Shown here: positions 15,905 through 24,174 of the stretch, one piece after another
Layout of the letters: the number at the start of each line of letters is the position of its first letter
Position numbering within the stretch: position 1 is the first letter of the stretch
Assembly (NCBI RefSeq): GCF_017086465.1
Contig: NZ_CP070961.1
Location: forward strand, 2,480,001 to 2,544,000
DNA length: 64,000 bases
From: Nocardioides sp. zg-1228
GTDB lineage: Bacteria > Actinomycetota > Actinomycetes > Propionibacteriales > Nocardioidaceae
Reading direction: 5' to 3'
Program-made: the position numbers and the translations under genes
Notes under the pieces: generated by a model
What the model saw: the letters and a program-made list of their open reading frames with translations, nothing else
Told to the model about the DNA's origin: nothing
Database searches by the model: none

Positions 15905-17814
15905 GTGCCTCGCTGCTCCGCCCCATGGCGACCACAATCTCTGGGGCGCTCGTGGCCCTCGCGGTGGCGACGCCGGCGCACGCCACCAACGAGATCAACA
16001 TCGACCACTTCCAGGCCCGGTCGGGGTCGGTGTCGATGCTCGTGTCGGCGGACGGCCTGCCCGAGGGCACCGTCGCCGACGAGAAGTCCCTTTCGGTGAC
16101 CGTCGACGGCAACCCGGTGGAGGCCAGCGTCGACACGGCAGCCTCTGGCGAGATCGAGCGATCCACCGTGCTGGTCGTCGACACAAGCATGAGCATGAGC
16201 AAGGGTGACAAGTACGACGCCGCCGTGGCCGCCGTCAACGCCTACCTCGAGGCCACACCCGCCGAGATCGCCGTGGGCCTGGTGACCTTCGCCGGCAAGG
16301 TCAAGGAGCAGATCGCGCCGTCCACCGATCGTGCCGCGGTGCTCGCTGCCGTCCAGGGAGCCAAGCTCACCCGGGGGACCAGCGTCTACGATGCCATCGA
16401 CGCGGCAAGCGAGCTTGTCGGCACGGACGGCGCCCGCTCGCTCCTCGTGCTCTCCGACGGCGCCGACACCAACAGCTCGACCACGCTCGCGGTCGCGTCC
16501 AACGACGCCACCAACGCCGGCGTCGTCGTCGACGTGGTCGCCCTTCAGGGCTCCGGCCGGGCGGCCGAGATCAGCACCCTCGCCGACAAGACCGGGGGCC
16601 GGGTCATCCCCGCCGACCCCGACGCGCTCAGCTCGGTCCTGGTGGAGCAGGGAGACGCCCTCGCCGGCCAGCTCCTCGTCGAGTTCGAGATCCCCCAAGG
16701 CGTCAGCGGCGAGGCGTCCGTCGACGTCACAGTGTCGGCAAGTGACCTGAGCTACTCCGACTCCGCCTACGTCGACCTGGGTGCCGCCCCAGCCATCGGC
16801 GCCCCGGACGTCGTCAAGTCGAGCAAGGCGCTGGTCAGCACCCCGGTGATGCTGCTCGGTGCCCTCGCCCTCTTCCTCGGCCTGGGCGGTGTCCTCTCGG
16901 TCGCCCTGACCGGTCCGCGAGGCCCTTCTACCGCGGAGGCCCGGCTCGACAGCTACTTCGCCGGGACCGACCCCCAGTCGGGGGCGAGCCGTCGAAAGAG
17001 GCGGGCACACACCGAAGCGGCCTCCCTGCGGCAGTCCGCCCTCGCCGTGGCCGACAAGGTCGTCAACGCTGACCTGGAGACCCGTATCGCCCAGCGACTG
17101 ACCGGAGCCGGCTCGGCCCTCACCGCTTCGGAATGGGTGCTGCTGCACGCCGGCATGGCCGTGGGCGGCTCCGCCGTCGGGTTCCTCATGGGCGGCGCCG
17201 TCCTGGGCATCCTGGGACTGATCACCGGCACTGTGGTGCCGTGGATCTACCTGAAGTGGCGCCACCGTCGTCGGCTCAATGCTTTCAACGGACAGCTGGC
17301 CCAGACGCTCGGCCTGATGGCCGGCGGCCTCCAGGCCGGCTTGTCGCTCCCTCAGGCGGTCGATACCGTCGTGCGCGAGGGACACGAGCCGATGGCCGGC
17401 GAGCTGCGTCGGGCGCTGGTCGAGCAACGCCTGGGCGTCGACATCACCGATGCGCTGACCAGCGTCGGCACTCGGATGGACAGCGACGACTTCGGTTGGG
17501 TGGTCATGGCCATCCGGATCCAGCGCGAGGTCGGCGGCAATCTCGCCGAGATCCTGCACACGGTCTCCGACACGCTACGCGAACGGGAGTACCTGCGCCG
17601 TCAGGTCAAGGCCCTCAGCGCAGAGGGAAGGCTCTCGGGCTACATCCTCGTGGGCTTGCCGCCCTTGATCTTCGTCTACATGCTCTTCTCGAACCGGGAC
17701 TACATCTCAGTGCTCTACACGACGGGACTGGGGTATGCCCTGCTCGCTGCAGCCGTCGTACTGCTCGGTATCGGGTCCTGGGCCATGTCCAAGCTCGCGA
17801 CTGTGAAGGTGTGA
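15901..17814 (+). CDS. tadB: Fusion of secreted von Willebrand A domain and TadB (type II secretion F) membrane protein
   Basis: The 637-residue protein joins two modules. The N-terminus has a signal peptide (AVATPAHA near 21-28) and a VWA domain with the metal-ion site DTSMSMS (about 94-100), a TRGTS loop and the LVLSDGAD strand. A membrane helix follows at about 312-338. The C-terminal half is a TadB/GspF domain with helices near 415-455 and 575-630 and the motif GGLQAGLSLPQAV. TadB is the inner-membrane platform of the pilus; an attached extracytoplasmic MIDAS domain could bind pilin, matrix or a partner. I have seen similar gene plans in actinobacteria, but standard TadB lacks the VWA part. 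Confidence 0.88.
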   Translation: MSASLLRPMATTISGALVALAVATPAHATNEINIDHFQARSGSVSMLVSADGLPEGTVADEKSLSVTVDGNPVEASVDTAASGEIERSTVLVVDTSMSMSKGDKYDAAVAAVNAYLEATPAEIAVGLVTFAGKVKEQIAPSTDRAAVLAAVQGAKLTRGTSVYDAIDAASELVGTDGARSLLVLSDGADTNSSTTLAVASNDATNAGVVVDVVALQGSGRAAEISTLADKTGGRVIPADPDALSSVLVEQGDALAGQLLVEFEIPQGVSGEASVDVTVSASDLSYSDSAYVDLGAAPAIGAPDVVKSSKALVSTPVMLLGALALFLGLGGVLSVALTGPRGPSTAEARLDSYFAGTDPQSGASRRKRRAHTEAASLRQSALAVADKVVNADLETRIAQRLTGAGSALTASEWVLLHAGMAVGGSAVGFLMGGAVLGILGLITGTVVPWIYLKWRHRRRLNAFNGQLAQTLGLMAGGLQAGLSLPQAVDTVVREGHEPMAGELRRALVEQRLGVDITDALTSVGTRMDSDDFGWVVMAIRIQREVGGNLAEILHTVSDTLREREYLRRQVKALSAEGRLSGYILVGLPPLIFVYMLFSNRDYISVLYTTGLGYALLAAAVVLLGIGSWAMSKLATVKV

Positions 17815-17818
17815 CGCG

Positions 17819-18745
17819 ATGTACCTCATGATCGGCGCCGTCCTCGTCTTCGTCGCCTTGGCCCTGTGCCTCTCGATCATCGGCGTGGTGACGACCGAGC
17901 GCCGCGGGGTGGCACGCTCGGTGGCTGCCATCCAGGCGCTCGACCGAGCTCCGGACATCGTCAAGCAGGAGCTCGAGCGCCCGTTCGCCGAGCGCGTGCT
18001 CGGCCCGCTCGGCGACCAGCTCGTCGGCACCGGGCGAAAGATGGTGCGCGCCGACACGGCGAAGAAGCTCCACTACCGCCTCAACGTCGCGGGCAACCCG
18101 GAGGGCTGGGACGTCAACCGGCTCATCGGACTCAAGGTGCTTGGCCTGGCTGTGCTGGGCGCCCTCGGTTTGCTCTACCTCTCCGGGATGGAGTGGCCCT
18201 TCTACCGGGTGGTCGCCGGCACAGCCCTCGCTGCCACCTTCGGGTACGGCCTGCCCAACCTGCTGCTGTACAACGCTGGCACCAAGCGCGAGACCCTCAT
18301 GCGCAACTCGCTACCGGACGCCATCGACCTGCTCACCGTTTCAGTTGAGGCCGGACTCGGCTTCGACGCTGCCGTCGAGCGGGTGGCCCGCAACACCAAG
18401 GGCCCGCTGGCAGAAGAGTTCGCCAGGCTCCTGCAGGAGATGCAGATCGGTGTCGGCCGGGCCGACGCCATGCGCGCCATGGCGGAACGCAGCTCCCTCG
18501 ACGACCTCAAGTCGTTCTGTCTCGCGATGGTCCAGGCTGACAGCCTCGGCATCCCGATCGGTCGCGTGCTGCGCATCCAGAGCTCCGAGATGCGCACCAA
18601 GCGGCGCCAGCGGGCCGAGGAGAAGGCCCAGCAGGTGCCGGTGCGGATGATGATCCCGCTGGTCCTCTTCATCCTCCCCTGCCTCTTCATCGTCATCCTC
18701 GGACCGGCCGGGATCCAGATCGCCGACACGTTCAGCAAGACGTGA
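17819..18745 (+). CDS. tadC: Tad pilus platform protein TadC
   Basis: The 308-residue membrane protein has an N-terminal helix (1-25), two helices about 105-150 and a C-terminal helix (about 280-300), with the type II secretion F domain between (LPDAIDLLTVSVEAGLGFD, then RIQSSEMRTKRRQRAEEKAQ). TadC pairs with TadB to form the inner-membrane core driven by TadA. It begins 4 bp after tadB and is complete. The following sensor kinase starts 7 bp downstream, so the signalling genes probably belong to the same transcript. Confidence 0.92.
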   Translation: MYLMIGAVLVFVALALCLSIIGVVTTERRGVARSVAAIQALDRAPDIVKQELERPFAERVLGPLGDQLVGTGRKMVRADTAKKLHYRLNVAGNPEGWDVNRLIGLKVLGLAVLGALGLLYLSGMEWPFYRVVAGTALAATFGYGLPNLLLYNAGTKRETLMRNSLPDAIDLLTVSVEAGLGFDAAVERVARNTKGPLAEEFARLLQEMQIGVGRADAMRAMAERSSLDDLKSFCLAMVQADSLGIPIGRVLRIQSSEMRTKRRQRAEEKAQQVPVRMMIPLVLFILPCLFIVILGPAGIQIADTFSKT

Positions 18746-18752
18746 CCTCGCC

Positions 18753-20330
18753 ATGACACCGATGGCGCCGCTGGACACGGGGGTCGTCCGCCCGGCGCTG
18801 CAGTCGTGGCGCACGACGACAGCCGTCCGGGTCTTCGCCACCGCCCTCACCGCGGGGACCGCGCTCCACGCCGGAACGCTGGTGGCGACGGCGCCCCTGG
18901 TGGTCGTGCTCGCGCTCGTCGCGGCCGTCACCTCCGTGCTCGAGTGGATGACGCGCAGCCGTCCCACGCACTGGCACGCGGTCGCGGAGGCGGTCGCCGT
19001 CACGTCGCTCATCGTCGCCACGCGCTCCACCTCCGAGCTGGGGGCCTACCTGGCCGTGCCCTTGATCGTCGCCGGCGTGCGCCACGGCCTGGTCACCACG
19101 CTCAACGTCACGCTCGCCTCCGGCCTCACGCTCGGCGCCGCCATCGCCGCCGACCCGGCCGACGACGCGCTCACGCGCGCGGCCGACGCCGCGCCGTGGT
19201 TGCTGATCGGGCTCGGCGTGGGCGTGCTCGCCAGCTGGCAGTCCCGATCCACGCGGACCCTGATGGCCCGGCAGGCGCCGCACGCGGCGGCCTACCAGCT
19301 GATGGAGCGGGTCCACGAGCTCGCCAGCTCCGGCGACCTCGGCTTGGACACCGCCTCGCTGGCGACCGAGCTCGACGCGGCCATGCGGCACACGACCGGG
19401 TGCGCGCGCACCACGGTGCTGGTCGCCGACCCCGATGGCACGCTCCGCTCGCTCCACGGCGAGGACGACCTGCGCCGGCTGGTCCCCGAGATCCACCTCC
19501 CGCGCGCCGAGCGCACCCCCGGGACCGCGGTCGTGCCGCTGCGTGGCGCCCAGCAGACGCTGGGCTACTGCGTGCTGGTGGGCGTGCCGCGGTGGACGCA
19601 CGAGCTCGACGAGCGCGCTCTCGAGGTGGCCGACGAGTTCGCCGTACGCCTCGACACCGCCGTGCTGTTCGACGACGTGCGCACGTTCGCCAGGTCGGAG
19701 GAGCGCAACCGGATCGCCCGCGAGATGCACGACGGCGTCGCGCAGGAGATCGTCGGGCTCGGGTTCCTCGTCGACGAGATCGAGGCGATCAGCGACCACC
19801 CCGAGACCCGCGAGCTCGTCACCGCGCTGCGTGCGGAGATCACCCGCCTCGTGTCCGAGATCCGGCTCTCGATCTTCGACCTGCGCCACGAGGTCGCCGA
19901 CGGCCGCTTGGTCGCCTCGCTGTCCGACTACGCGCGCGAGGTCGGCCACACGACCGGGATGCGCGTCCACCTGTCCCTGGCCGAGTCGGGGCCCCCGTTG
20001 TCCCCGCGGCATGCCACCGAGGTGCTGCGCGTCGCGCAGGAGGCCATCGGCAACGTGCGCAGACACGCAGGCGCCGACAACCTGTGGGTGGCGTTCGACA
20101 CCGACGGTGCCGCCCTCCGCCTCGACGTCGCCGACGACGGCGTCGGCAACGCCGGGCCGCGTGAGCGGCACTGGGGGCTCCAGGGCATGCGCGAGCGTGC
20201 CGAGAGGGTCGGCGCGACGCTGGACGTGGTGCCACGCCCCGGCGGCGGAACGCTCGTCACCCTGCGCTCGCGCGAGAGCGCACCTCACGAAGGAGGATCC
20301 GCCCATGGGCATCACCGTGTTGCTCGTTGA
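18753..20330 (+). CDS. Membrane sensor histidine kinase of the tad locus
   Basis: This is a 525-residue kinase. The N-terminal 165 residues form about five or six membrane helices. A GAF-like region follows (about 180-310, ARTTVLVADPDGTLRSL), then the dimerisation domain with phospho-acceptor His in RIAREMHDGVAQEIVGLG (about 330) and the ATPase domain (VADDGVGNAGPRE). It belongs to the class that pairs with LuxR-type regulators. The 3' end overlaps the regulator gene by 26 bp. Position at the end of the tad operon makes pilus control the likely job. Confidence 0.88.
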   Translation: MTPMAPLDTGVVRPALQSWRTTTAVRVFATALTAGTALHAGTLVATAPLVVVLALVAAVTSVLEWMTRSRPTHWHAVAEAVAVTSLIVATRSTSELGAYLAVPLIVAGVRHGLVTTLNVTLASGLTLGAAIAADPADDALTRAADAAPWLLIGLGVGVLASWQSRSTRTLMARQAPHAAAYQLMERVHELASSGDLGLDTASLATELDAAMRHTTGCARTTVLVADPDGTLRSLHGEDDLRRLVPEIHLPRAERTPGTAVVPLRGAQQTLGYCVLVGVPRWTHELDERALEVADEFAVRLDTAVLFDDVRTFARSEERNRIAREMHDGVAQEIVGLGFLVDEIEAISDHPETRELVTALRAEITRLVSEIRLSIFDLRHEVADGRLVASLSDYAREVGHTTGMRVHLSLAESGPPLSPRHATEVLRVAQEAIGNVRRHAGADNLWVAFDTDGAALRLDVADDGVGNAGPRERHWGLQGMRERAERVGATLDVVPRPGGGTLVTLRSRESAPHEGGSAHGHHRVAR

Positions 20331-20952
20331 CGACCACGAGCTGATCCGCCAGGGCCTCGCGCGTGCGTTCGAGCGCGACGACGACATGAGCGTCGTCGGT
20401 CAGGCCGGGAGCGTCGCCGACGGGGTGGCGGCGTGGGCCGACCTCCGGCCCGACGTCGTCGTGACGGACCTCCAGATGCCCGACGGCCACGGCCTCGACG
20501 TCGTGCGGGCCGTCCGCAGGACGAGCGACTCCACCGGCCTGGTCGTGCTGACCATGCACGCCGGCGACGACCACATCTTCGCCGCGATGGAGGCCGGCGC
20601 CTCCGCGTTCGTCGGCAAGGACAGCAAGGCCTCTGACGTCGTCAGCGCGGCCAAGCACGCCGCCGTGGCGCCACGTACCTTCCTGTGCGCCGGGCTGAGC
20701 GCGGCGATGATGCGGCGCGCGACGGGTCCGTCCACGCCGCGGTTGTCGGGGCGCGAGGAGGAGGTCCTGGTCCTGCTCGCCGAGGGCCTGGGCACGGGCG
20801 AGATCGCCGGCCGCCTCTACCTCAGCGAGTCGACGGCCAAGACGCACATCACCCACATCTACCAGAAGCTCGGCGCCGCCAACCGCGCCCAGGCCCTGGT
20901 CACCGCCATACGGATGGGGCTCCTGGACGGCCACACACCCTCGCGGTTCTGA
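20305..20952 (+). CDS. LuxR-family response regulator of the tad locus
   Basis: The 215-residue regulator has a receiver domain with the acidic pair in LLVDDHEL, phospho-Asp in VVTDLQMPDG (about 54), a Thr in VLTMHAG and Lys in FVGKDS. The LuxR helix-turn-helix is at about 145-205 (LSGREEEVLVLLAEGLGTG; STAKTHITHIYQKL). The ATG at 20305 lies inside the 3' end of the kinase gene and is preceded by AGGAGG, so reinitiation should be strong. The shared ACTAGTCAC sites before cpaB and flp are its best candidate targets. Confidence 0.9.
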   Translation: MGITVLLVDDHELIRQGLARAFERDDDMSVVGQAGSVADGVAAWADLRPDVVVTDLQMPDGHGLDVVRAVRRTSDSTGLVVLTMHAGDDHIFAAMEAGASAFVGKDSKASDVVSAAKHAAVAPRTFLCAGLSAAMMRRATGPSTPRLSGREEEVLVLLAEGLGTGEIAGRLYLSESTAKTHITHIYQKLGAANRAQALVTAIRMGLLDGHTPSRF

Positions 20953-20998
20953 CCGCGCTCCGACAGGTGCGAGCCTGTGGTCCAACCCGACATCGGGC

Positions 20999-21021
20999 AC
21001 TAGTCACAAGGGACTACTCAC
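20999..21021. promoter_or_regulatory. Putative operator upstream of flp: ACTAGTCAC and ACTACTCAC direct repeats
   Basis: ACTAGTCAC (20999-21007) is repeated with one change as ACTACTCAC (21013-21021), 14 bp start to start. The first copy is identical to a 9-mer upstream of cpaB at 12202. The spacing fits a dimeric LuxR-type regulator; binding is inferred. Confidence 0.5.
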
Positions 21022-21136
21022 GTGCGGCCGATCACCCGATTCGACGGGTGCGGGAAACGACGAAGATTCTTCATGACGGGTCCACCGGGGCTCGGACATC
21101 CGGACTCATCATCCACACACTTCAAGGGGTATCACC

Positions 21137-21343
21137 ATGATCCAGTTCCTCACCATCATGCTCAACGCTCGCCGCGACGAGGAGAAGGGCGCCACCGCCG
21201 TCGAGTACGGCCTGATGGTCGCGCTGATCGCCGTGGCCATCATCTTCGTGGTGTCTCAGCTCGGCGACAGCCTTTCTGGACTGTTCGAGAACGTCGGCGA
21301 CGAGATCGACAAGAACAGCACCCCTGGCGGCGGCGGCGCCTGA
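21137..21343 (+). CDS. flp: Flp-type pilin, first copy
   Basis: The 68-residue pilin precursor has the basic leader ending EEKG, the Flp cleavage region KGATAVEYGLMVALIAVAII (cut expected after Gly, Glu at +5 and Tyr at +6), one hydrophobic helix, and a short polar tail ending in Gly residues. After processing it would form the pilus fibre assembled by the tad genes upstream. The start has an AAGGGG site. It has its own intergenic promoter region (184 bp), which fits high expression. No prepilin peptidase gene is present in this window. Confidence 0.93.
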   Translation: MIQFLTIMLNARRDEEKGATAVEYGLMVALIAVAIIFVVSQLGDSLSGLFENVGDEIDKNSTPGGGGA

Positions 21344-21440
21344 CCGTCCGAGGTCACCGAGGGCCGGCGTGTCGCAGTTGCGGCGCGCCGGCTTTCCTCA
21401 CCGAGATCCGAACGCCCGATGCCCTGAGGAGGCTGAACTC

Positions 21441-21605
21441 ATGAGGACGCAAGACGTGACCCGTGATGAGCGAGGTGCCACGGCCGTCGAGTACGGCCTC
21501 ATGGTCGGCTGTATCGCCATCGCCATCATCCTCGCGGTGACCGCGTTCGGCGCGTCGGTCGGTGACCTCTTCCTGATCCCTGCAGAGACGTTCGAAGGCC
21601 CCTGA
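21441..21605 (+). CDS. flp: Flp-type pilin, second copy
   Basis: The 54-residue precursor has leader MRTQDVTRDERG and the same processing motif GATAVEYGLMVG, with one hydrophobic helix and a shorter C-terminus (ETFEGP). It starts 97 bp after the first pilin and has a GAGGAGG ribosome site. It differs from copy 1 across the helix, so it is an old paralogue, perhaps a minor pilin. A hairpin follows at 21656-21679. Confidence 0.9.
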   Translation: MRTQDVTRDERGATAVEYGLMVGCIAIAIILAVTAFGASVGDLFLIPAETFEGP

Positions 21606-21655
21606 TCCCAACGTTCGTCACGAAGGCCAGCGCAGCTGACCACGCGTCCCCCTGT

Positions 21656-21679
21656 AGGCGACCGGTCCTCCGGTCGCCT
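21656..21679. terminator. Bidirectional hairpin terminator after the pilin genes
   Basis: A perfect 10-bp stem (AGGCGACCGG / CCGGTCGCCT) with a TCCT loop lies between convergent genes. There is no long U tract, as is usual in actinobacteria. Confidence 0.65.
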
Positions 21680-21698
21680 TCAGCCCATTTCGAGCGCC

Positions 21699-22952
21699 TC
21701 AGCCTGCGACGCGAGCGAGCCGGTCCTGCCAGAGAGTGGTGAGGTCGTCACGCGAGAGCCCCTGCTCCGCCAGGGCGCGAGCCGGCGTTGAGCCACCGCT
21801 CACCTCGTCGTAGAGCTCGACCAGGCCCCGCTCCCCCAGGCGCTCCGCCACGATCCGGCAGGCCAGCCACGCCTCCTCGTAGCGGGCCTGGAGATCCCGC
21901 CCCCGCGCGTCGAAGTCCGCTGCAGTCGGCAGCGCCTCGCGAACGCCCTCACGTCGCGCGACAGCGATCGCCCTCCCGAGAGCCACGCGGTCCGGCAGCT
22001 GCGTGTCGCGCAGGGTGACGTAGTCGGCGAAGCCCTCGAGCAGCCACGGCTCGACCGGACGACGGACGGCATCCGTGGCGACGTGGACGAGCTCGTGGCT
22101 CATCACGGCCTGGGCGCCGCCACGGCCCACCCCGGCGGTCACGTCGGGGTTGACGAACACGTGCACCGGCCCCCGCTCGTCCCACGAGTCGCCCACAGCC
22201 GCGGTCACCGCGGCGATGCCGGCGTACGTGCCCGGCTCCGCGCCGAGCGCCTCGTCGAGGTCGGCGCCGGAGGCGGGCACCTCGACCACCACGGGAGCCG
22301 ACCACTCGGGCAGCACCCGGCGCACGACCTCGATGCCGCGCTCCGCCCGCTCACGCACGACCTCGGCCTCGCCGCGGGACCCCTCGGCCATCACGAGGAC
22401 CCCGGGCGAGCTCGTCACCGACAGCTTCGCGCGCAGCCAGAGGGGCAGCCGGACGCCACCTCCCGCCTCGCCGCCGAACCCGGCGATGCCGAGCCGTGCG
22501 CCGTCGGGCGCGAAGCGCACCAGCACCTCGGCGCGCGCCGGCGCCTCGTCGTAGCCCCGGACCCGCCACGTCAGCTCGGCCACCCCCGTCCACGACCCGT
22601 CCGCGGCCACCGAGCCGCGCTGGCGGACGTAGCGCGCGCCGACCTCGGTGAGGACGAGCGACCGCGCGTTGGTCGCGACGGCGGACAGCAGGGCCTCGGC
22701 CGCAGGCACTCCGGGGGGCGCGAGCCGCGTGAGCGCGGCGGCGTCGCGCTGCTCCACGCCGTCGACGAAGGACGCCAGGGCAGCGGCTGCGCCGGCCGGG
22801 CTCGCGCGTGGCCCCCCCACCGGCCGCGGCGGGGTCACCTCGTGGCGCACGTCGCGCACGAGGACGAACGCGATCGCGGCGACCAGGCACAGCGAAAGGC
22901 CGGCCGCCCACAGGAGTGGACGACCGGCCTTCGCGAGGTGCGTGTCAGCCAG
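21699..22952 (-). CDS. Membrane-anchored peptidase-MA-like (HELVH) protein, probable CTG start
   Basis: The ectodomain carries the metallopeptidase signature HELVHVATD with a downstream Glu in WLLEGFADYVTL, as in gluzincin (peptidase MA) proteins. An ATG/GTG/TTG-based reading starts at 22859 and gives 386 soluble residues. The same frame extends upstream without a stop for 31 codons and encodes a textbook signal-anchor (RPLLWAAGLSLCLVAAIAFV) after ADTHLAKAG. The only plausible initiator there is CTG at 22950-22952, overlapping the stop of the NlpC/P60 gene. I therefore place the start at 22952 (417 residues). The frame and anchor are seen directly; the CTG start is inference. Confidence 0.7.
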   Translation of the reverse strand: MADTHLAKAGRPLLWAAGLSLCLVAAIAFVLVRDVRHEVTPPRPVGGPRASPAGAAAALASFVDGVEQRDAAALTRLAPPGVPAAEALLSAVATNARSLVLTEVGARYVRQRGSVAADGSWTGVAELTWRVRGYDEAPARAEVLVRFAPDGARLGIAGFGGEAGGGVRLPLWLRAKLSVTSSPGVLVMAEGSRGEAEVVRERAERGIEVVRRVLPEWSAPVVVEVPASGADLDEALGAEPGTYAGIAAVTAAVGDSWDERGPVHVFVNPDVTAGVGRGGAQAVMSHELVHVATDAVRRPVEPWLLEGFADYVTLRDTQLPDRVALGRAIAVARREGVREALPTAADFDARGRDLQARYEEAWLACRIVAERLGERGLVELYDEVSGGSTPARALAEQGLSRDDLTTLWQDRLARVAG

Positions 22953-23934
22953 GGCGGACCGCGCCGACGTAGGGCATCGAGTGGAGGCCGGAGACGACGA
23001 CCCCGGTGCCCGGGTTGGCGGCGTGGACGATCATCCCGTTGCCGATGTACATGCCGACGTGGCTGATCGGGCTGTAGTAGAAGACCAGGTCGCCGGGCTG
23101 CAGGTCGCTCGCCGCGATCCGCGGGCCCGAGCCGAACTGCGCGCTGGAGGAGTGCGGGAGCGACACGCCCGCCTGCGCCCAGGCACGCATGGTCAGGCCG
23201 CTGCAGTCGAACGCGTTCTCGCCCATGGCGCCGTAGACGTAGGCGTCGCCGACCTGCGCCATGGCGTACTGCACGGCCGCGGCGGCACGACCCGAGGCGG
23301 GCACCGAGCTGGGTGTGCGCACCGTGGCGCTGCGCGAGGCGAGCATCCGCTCGCGCTCCTCGGCCTCGAGGTCCGCGAGGAGCTCCTTGGCCTCGGCGAG
23401 CTTGTCGTCGACGGTGTCCTTCTCGGCGCTCAGCTGCTCGGTCAGCTCCGCGATCTCGTCGGTGCGGTCGCTGGTGGCCTCGCGGCGGATCTCCAGGGCC
23501 TGGAGCTCGGTGTCGTAGTCGGACAGCAGCGAGGACTGGAGGTCGTTGAAGGACGACATGGTCGAGAGCGAGTCGAGGAAGGCTCCCGGGTCCTCGGAGA
23601 CGACGATCTGGCCCATGGTCGAGATGCCCTCGCCCTCGAGCTGTCGCACGACCGCGTCGGAGACCTGGTCGCGGACGGCGTCGAGCCGCTCGTCCTGGCG
23701 CTCCTGGTCGGCCTTGAGGCCGCGCAGGTCGCGGCGGAGGTCGGCCAGGTCGAGGCGGGCGTCGTGCAGGCGCTCCTGGGCGGCCTCGGCCTCGTGGTAG
23801 AGGTCGTCGACGCGGACCTTCACGTCATCGATGTCGGGGTCGGCCTGCGCGGGGGTCGCGGGCACGAAGGCGATGGCAGCGATCGCGGAGAGACCTAGAA
23901 CGGTCGCACCAACTCGCTTGCGGGTGTGAGCCAC
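22945..23934 (-). CDS. Secreted NlpC/P60 peptidoglycan hydrolase with coiled coil
   Basis: The 329-residue exported hydrolase should cleave peptidoglycan stem peptides. It has a signal peptide ending PATPAQA (about 32), a long coiled coil (about 35-200, rich in Glu/Arg/Leu) as in RipA-type proteins, a Thr/Ser linker and the NlpC/P60 domain with catalytic Cys in NAFDCSGLT (about 247) and His in ISHVGMYIG (about 294). The GTG start is at 23934, with GAGGAG upstream. The gene lies behind a c-di-AMP riboswitch, which in actinobacteria controls cell-wall hydrolases. Confidence 0.93.
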   Translation of the reverse strand: MAHTRKRVGATVLGLSAIAAIAFVPATPAQADPDIDDVKVRVDDLYHEAEAAQERLHDARLDLADLRRDLRGLKADQERQDERLDAVRDQVSDAVVRQLEGEGISTMGQIVVSEDPGAFLDSLSTMSSFNDLQSSLLSDYDTELQALEIRREATSDRTDEIAELTEQLSAEKDTVDDKLAEAKELLADLEAEERERMLASRSATVRTPSSVPASGRAAAAVQYAMAQVGDAYVYGAMGENAFDCSGLTMRAWAQAGVSLPHSSSAQFGSGPRIAASDLQPGDLVFYYSPISHVGMYIGNGMIVHAANPGTGVVVSGLHSMPYVGAVRPG

Positions 23935-23962
23935 GAGCGGGGGAACTCCTCGGGATGTCGTA

Positions 23963-24120
23963 CGCCTACCAGGTGAGCTGACGGGTTCGGCACGACTGGC
24001 CTACCCCTGCTCCTCGTGCCGCTCGCGCGACACGCCTCACAGGGGATTCACCCCAGGGGAAGTGTGGTTCCCCGGCTCGTGGACCACGGGTGATGCGGGG
24101 GTGTGGTCCACGACTCGGCG
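23963..24120 (-). ncRNA. c-di-AMP riboswitch (ydaO-yuaA type)
   Basis: The minus-strand leader matches the ydaO aptamer in order: CGCCGAGUC at the 5' end, CCGGGGAACCACACUU, CUGGGGUGAAUCCC, then the highly conserved 3' block GCCGAACCCGUCAGCUCACC followed by UGGUAGGCG. The outer P1 helix pairs CGCC (24117-24120) with GGCG (23963-23966). An extra 10-bp hairpin (CGUGGACCAC / GUGGUCCACG) extends an internal loop. High c-di-AMP is known to turn such genes off. It sits 29 bases before the NlpC/P60 start. Confidence 0.93.
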
Positions 24121-24168
24121 CGACGTCCGCGCGGGCCTGGTGACCCACTGCCACGGACGTCAGCCCAC

Positions 24169-24174
24169 ACCATA
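24169..24174 (-). promoter_or_regulatory. -10 hexamer TATGGT for the riboswitch transcript
   Basis: TATGGT fits TANNNT and would start transcription near 24162, about 40 bases before the aptamer. Confidence 0.5.
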
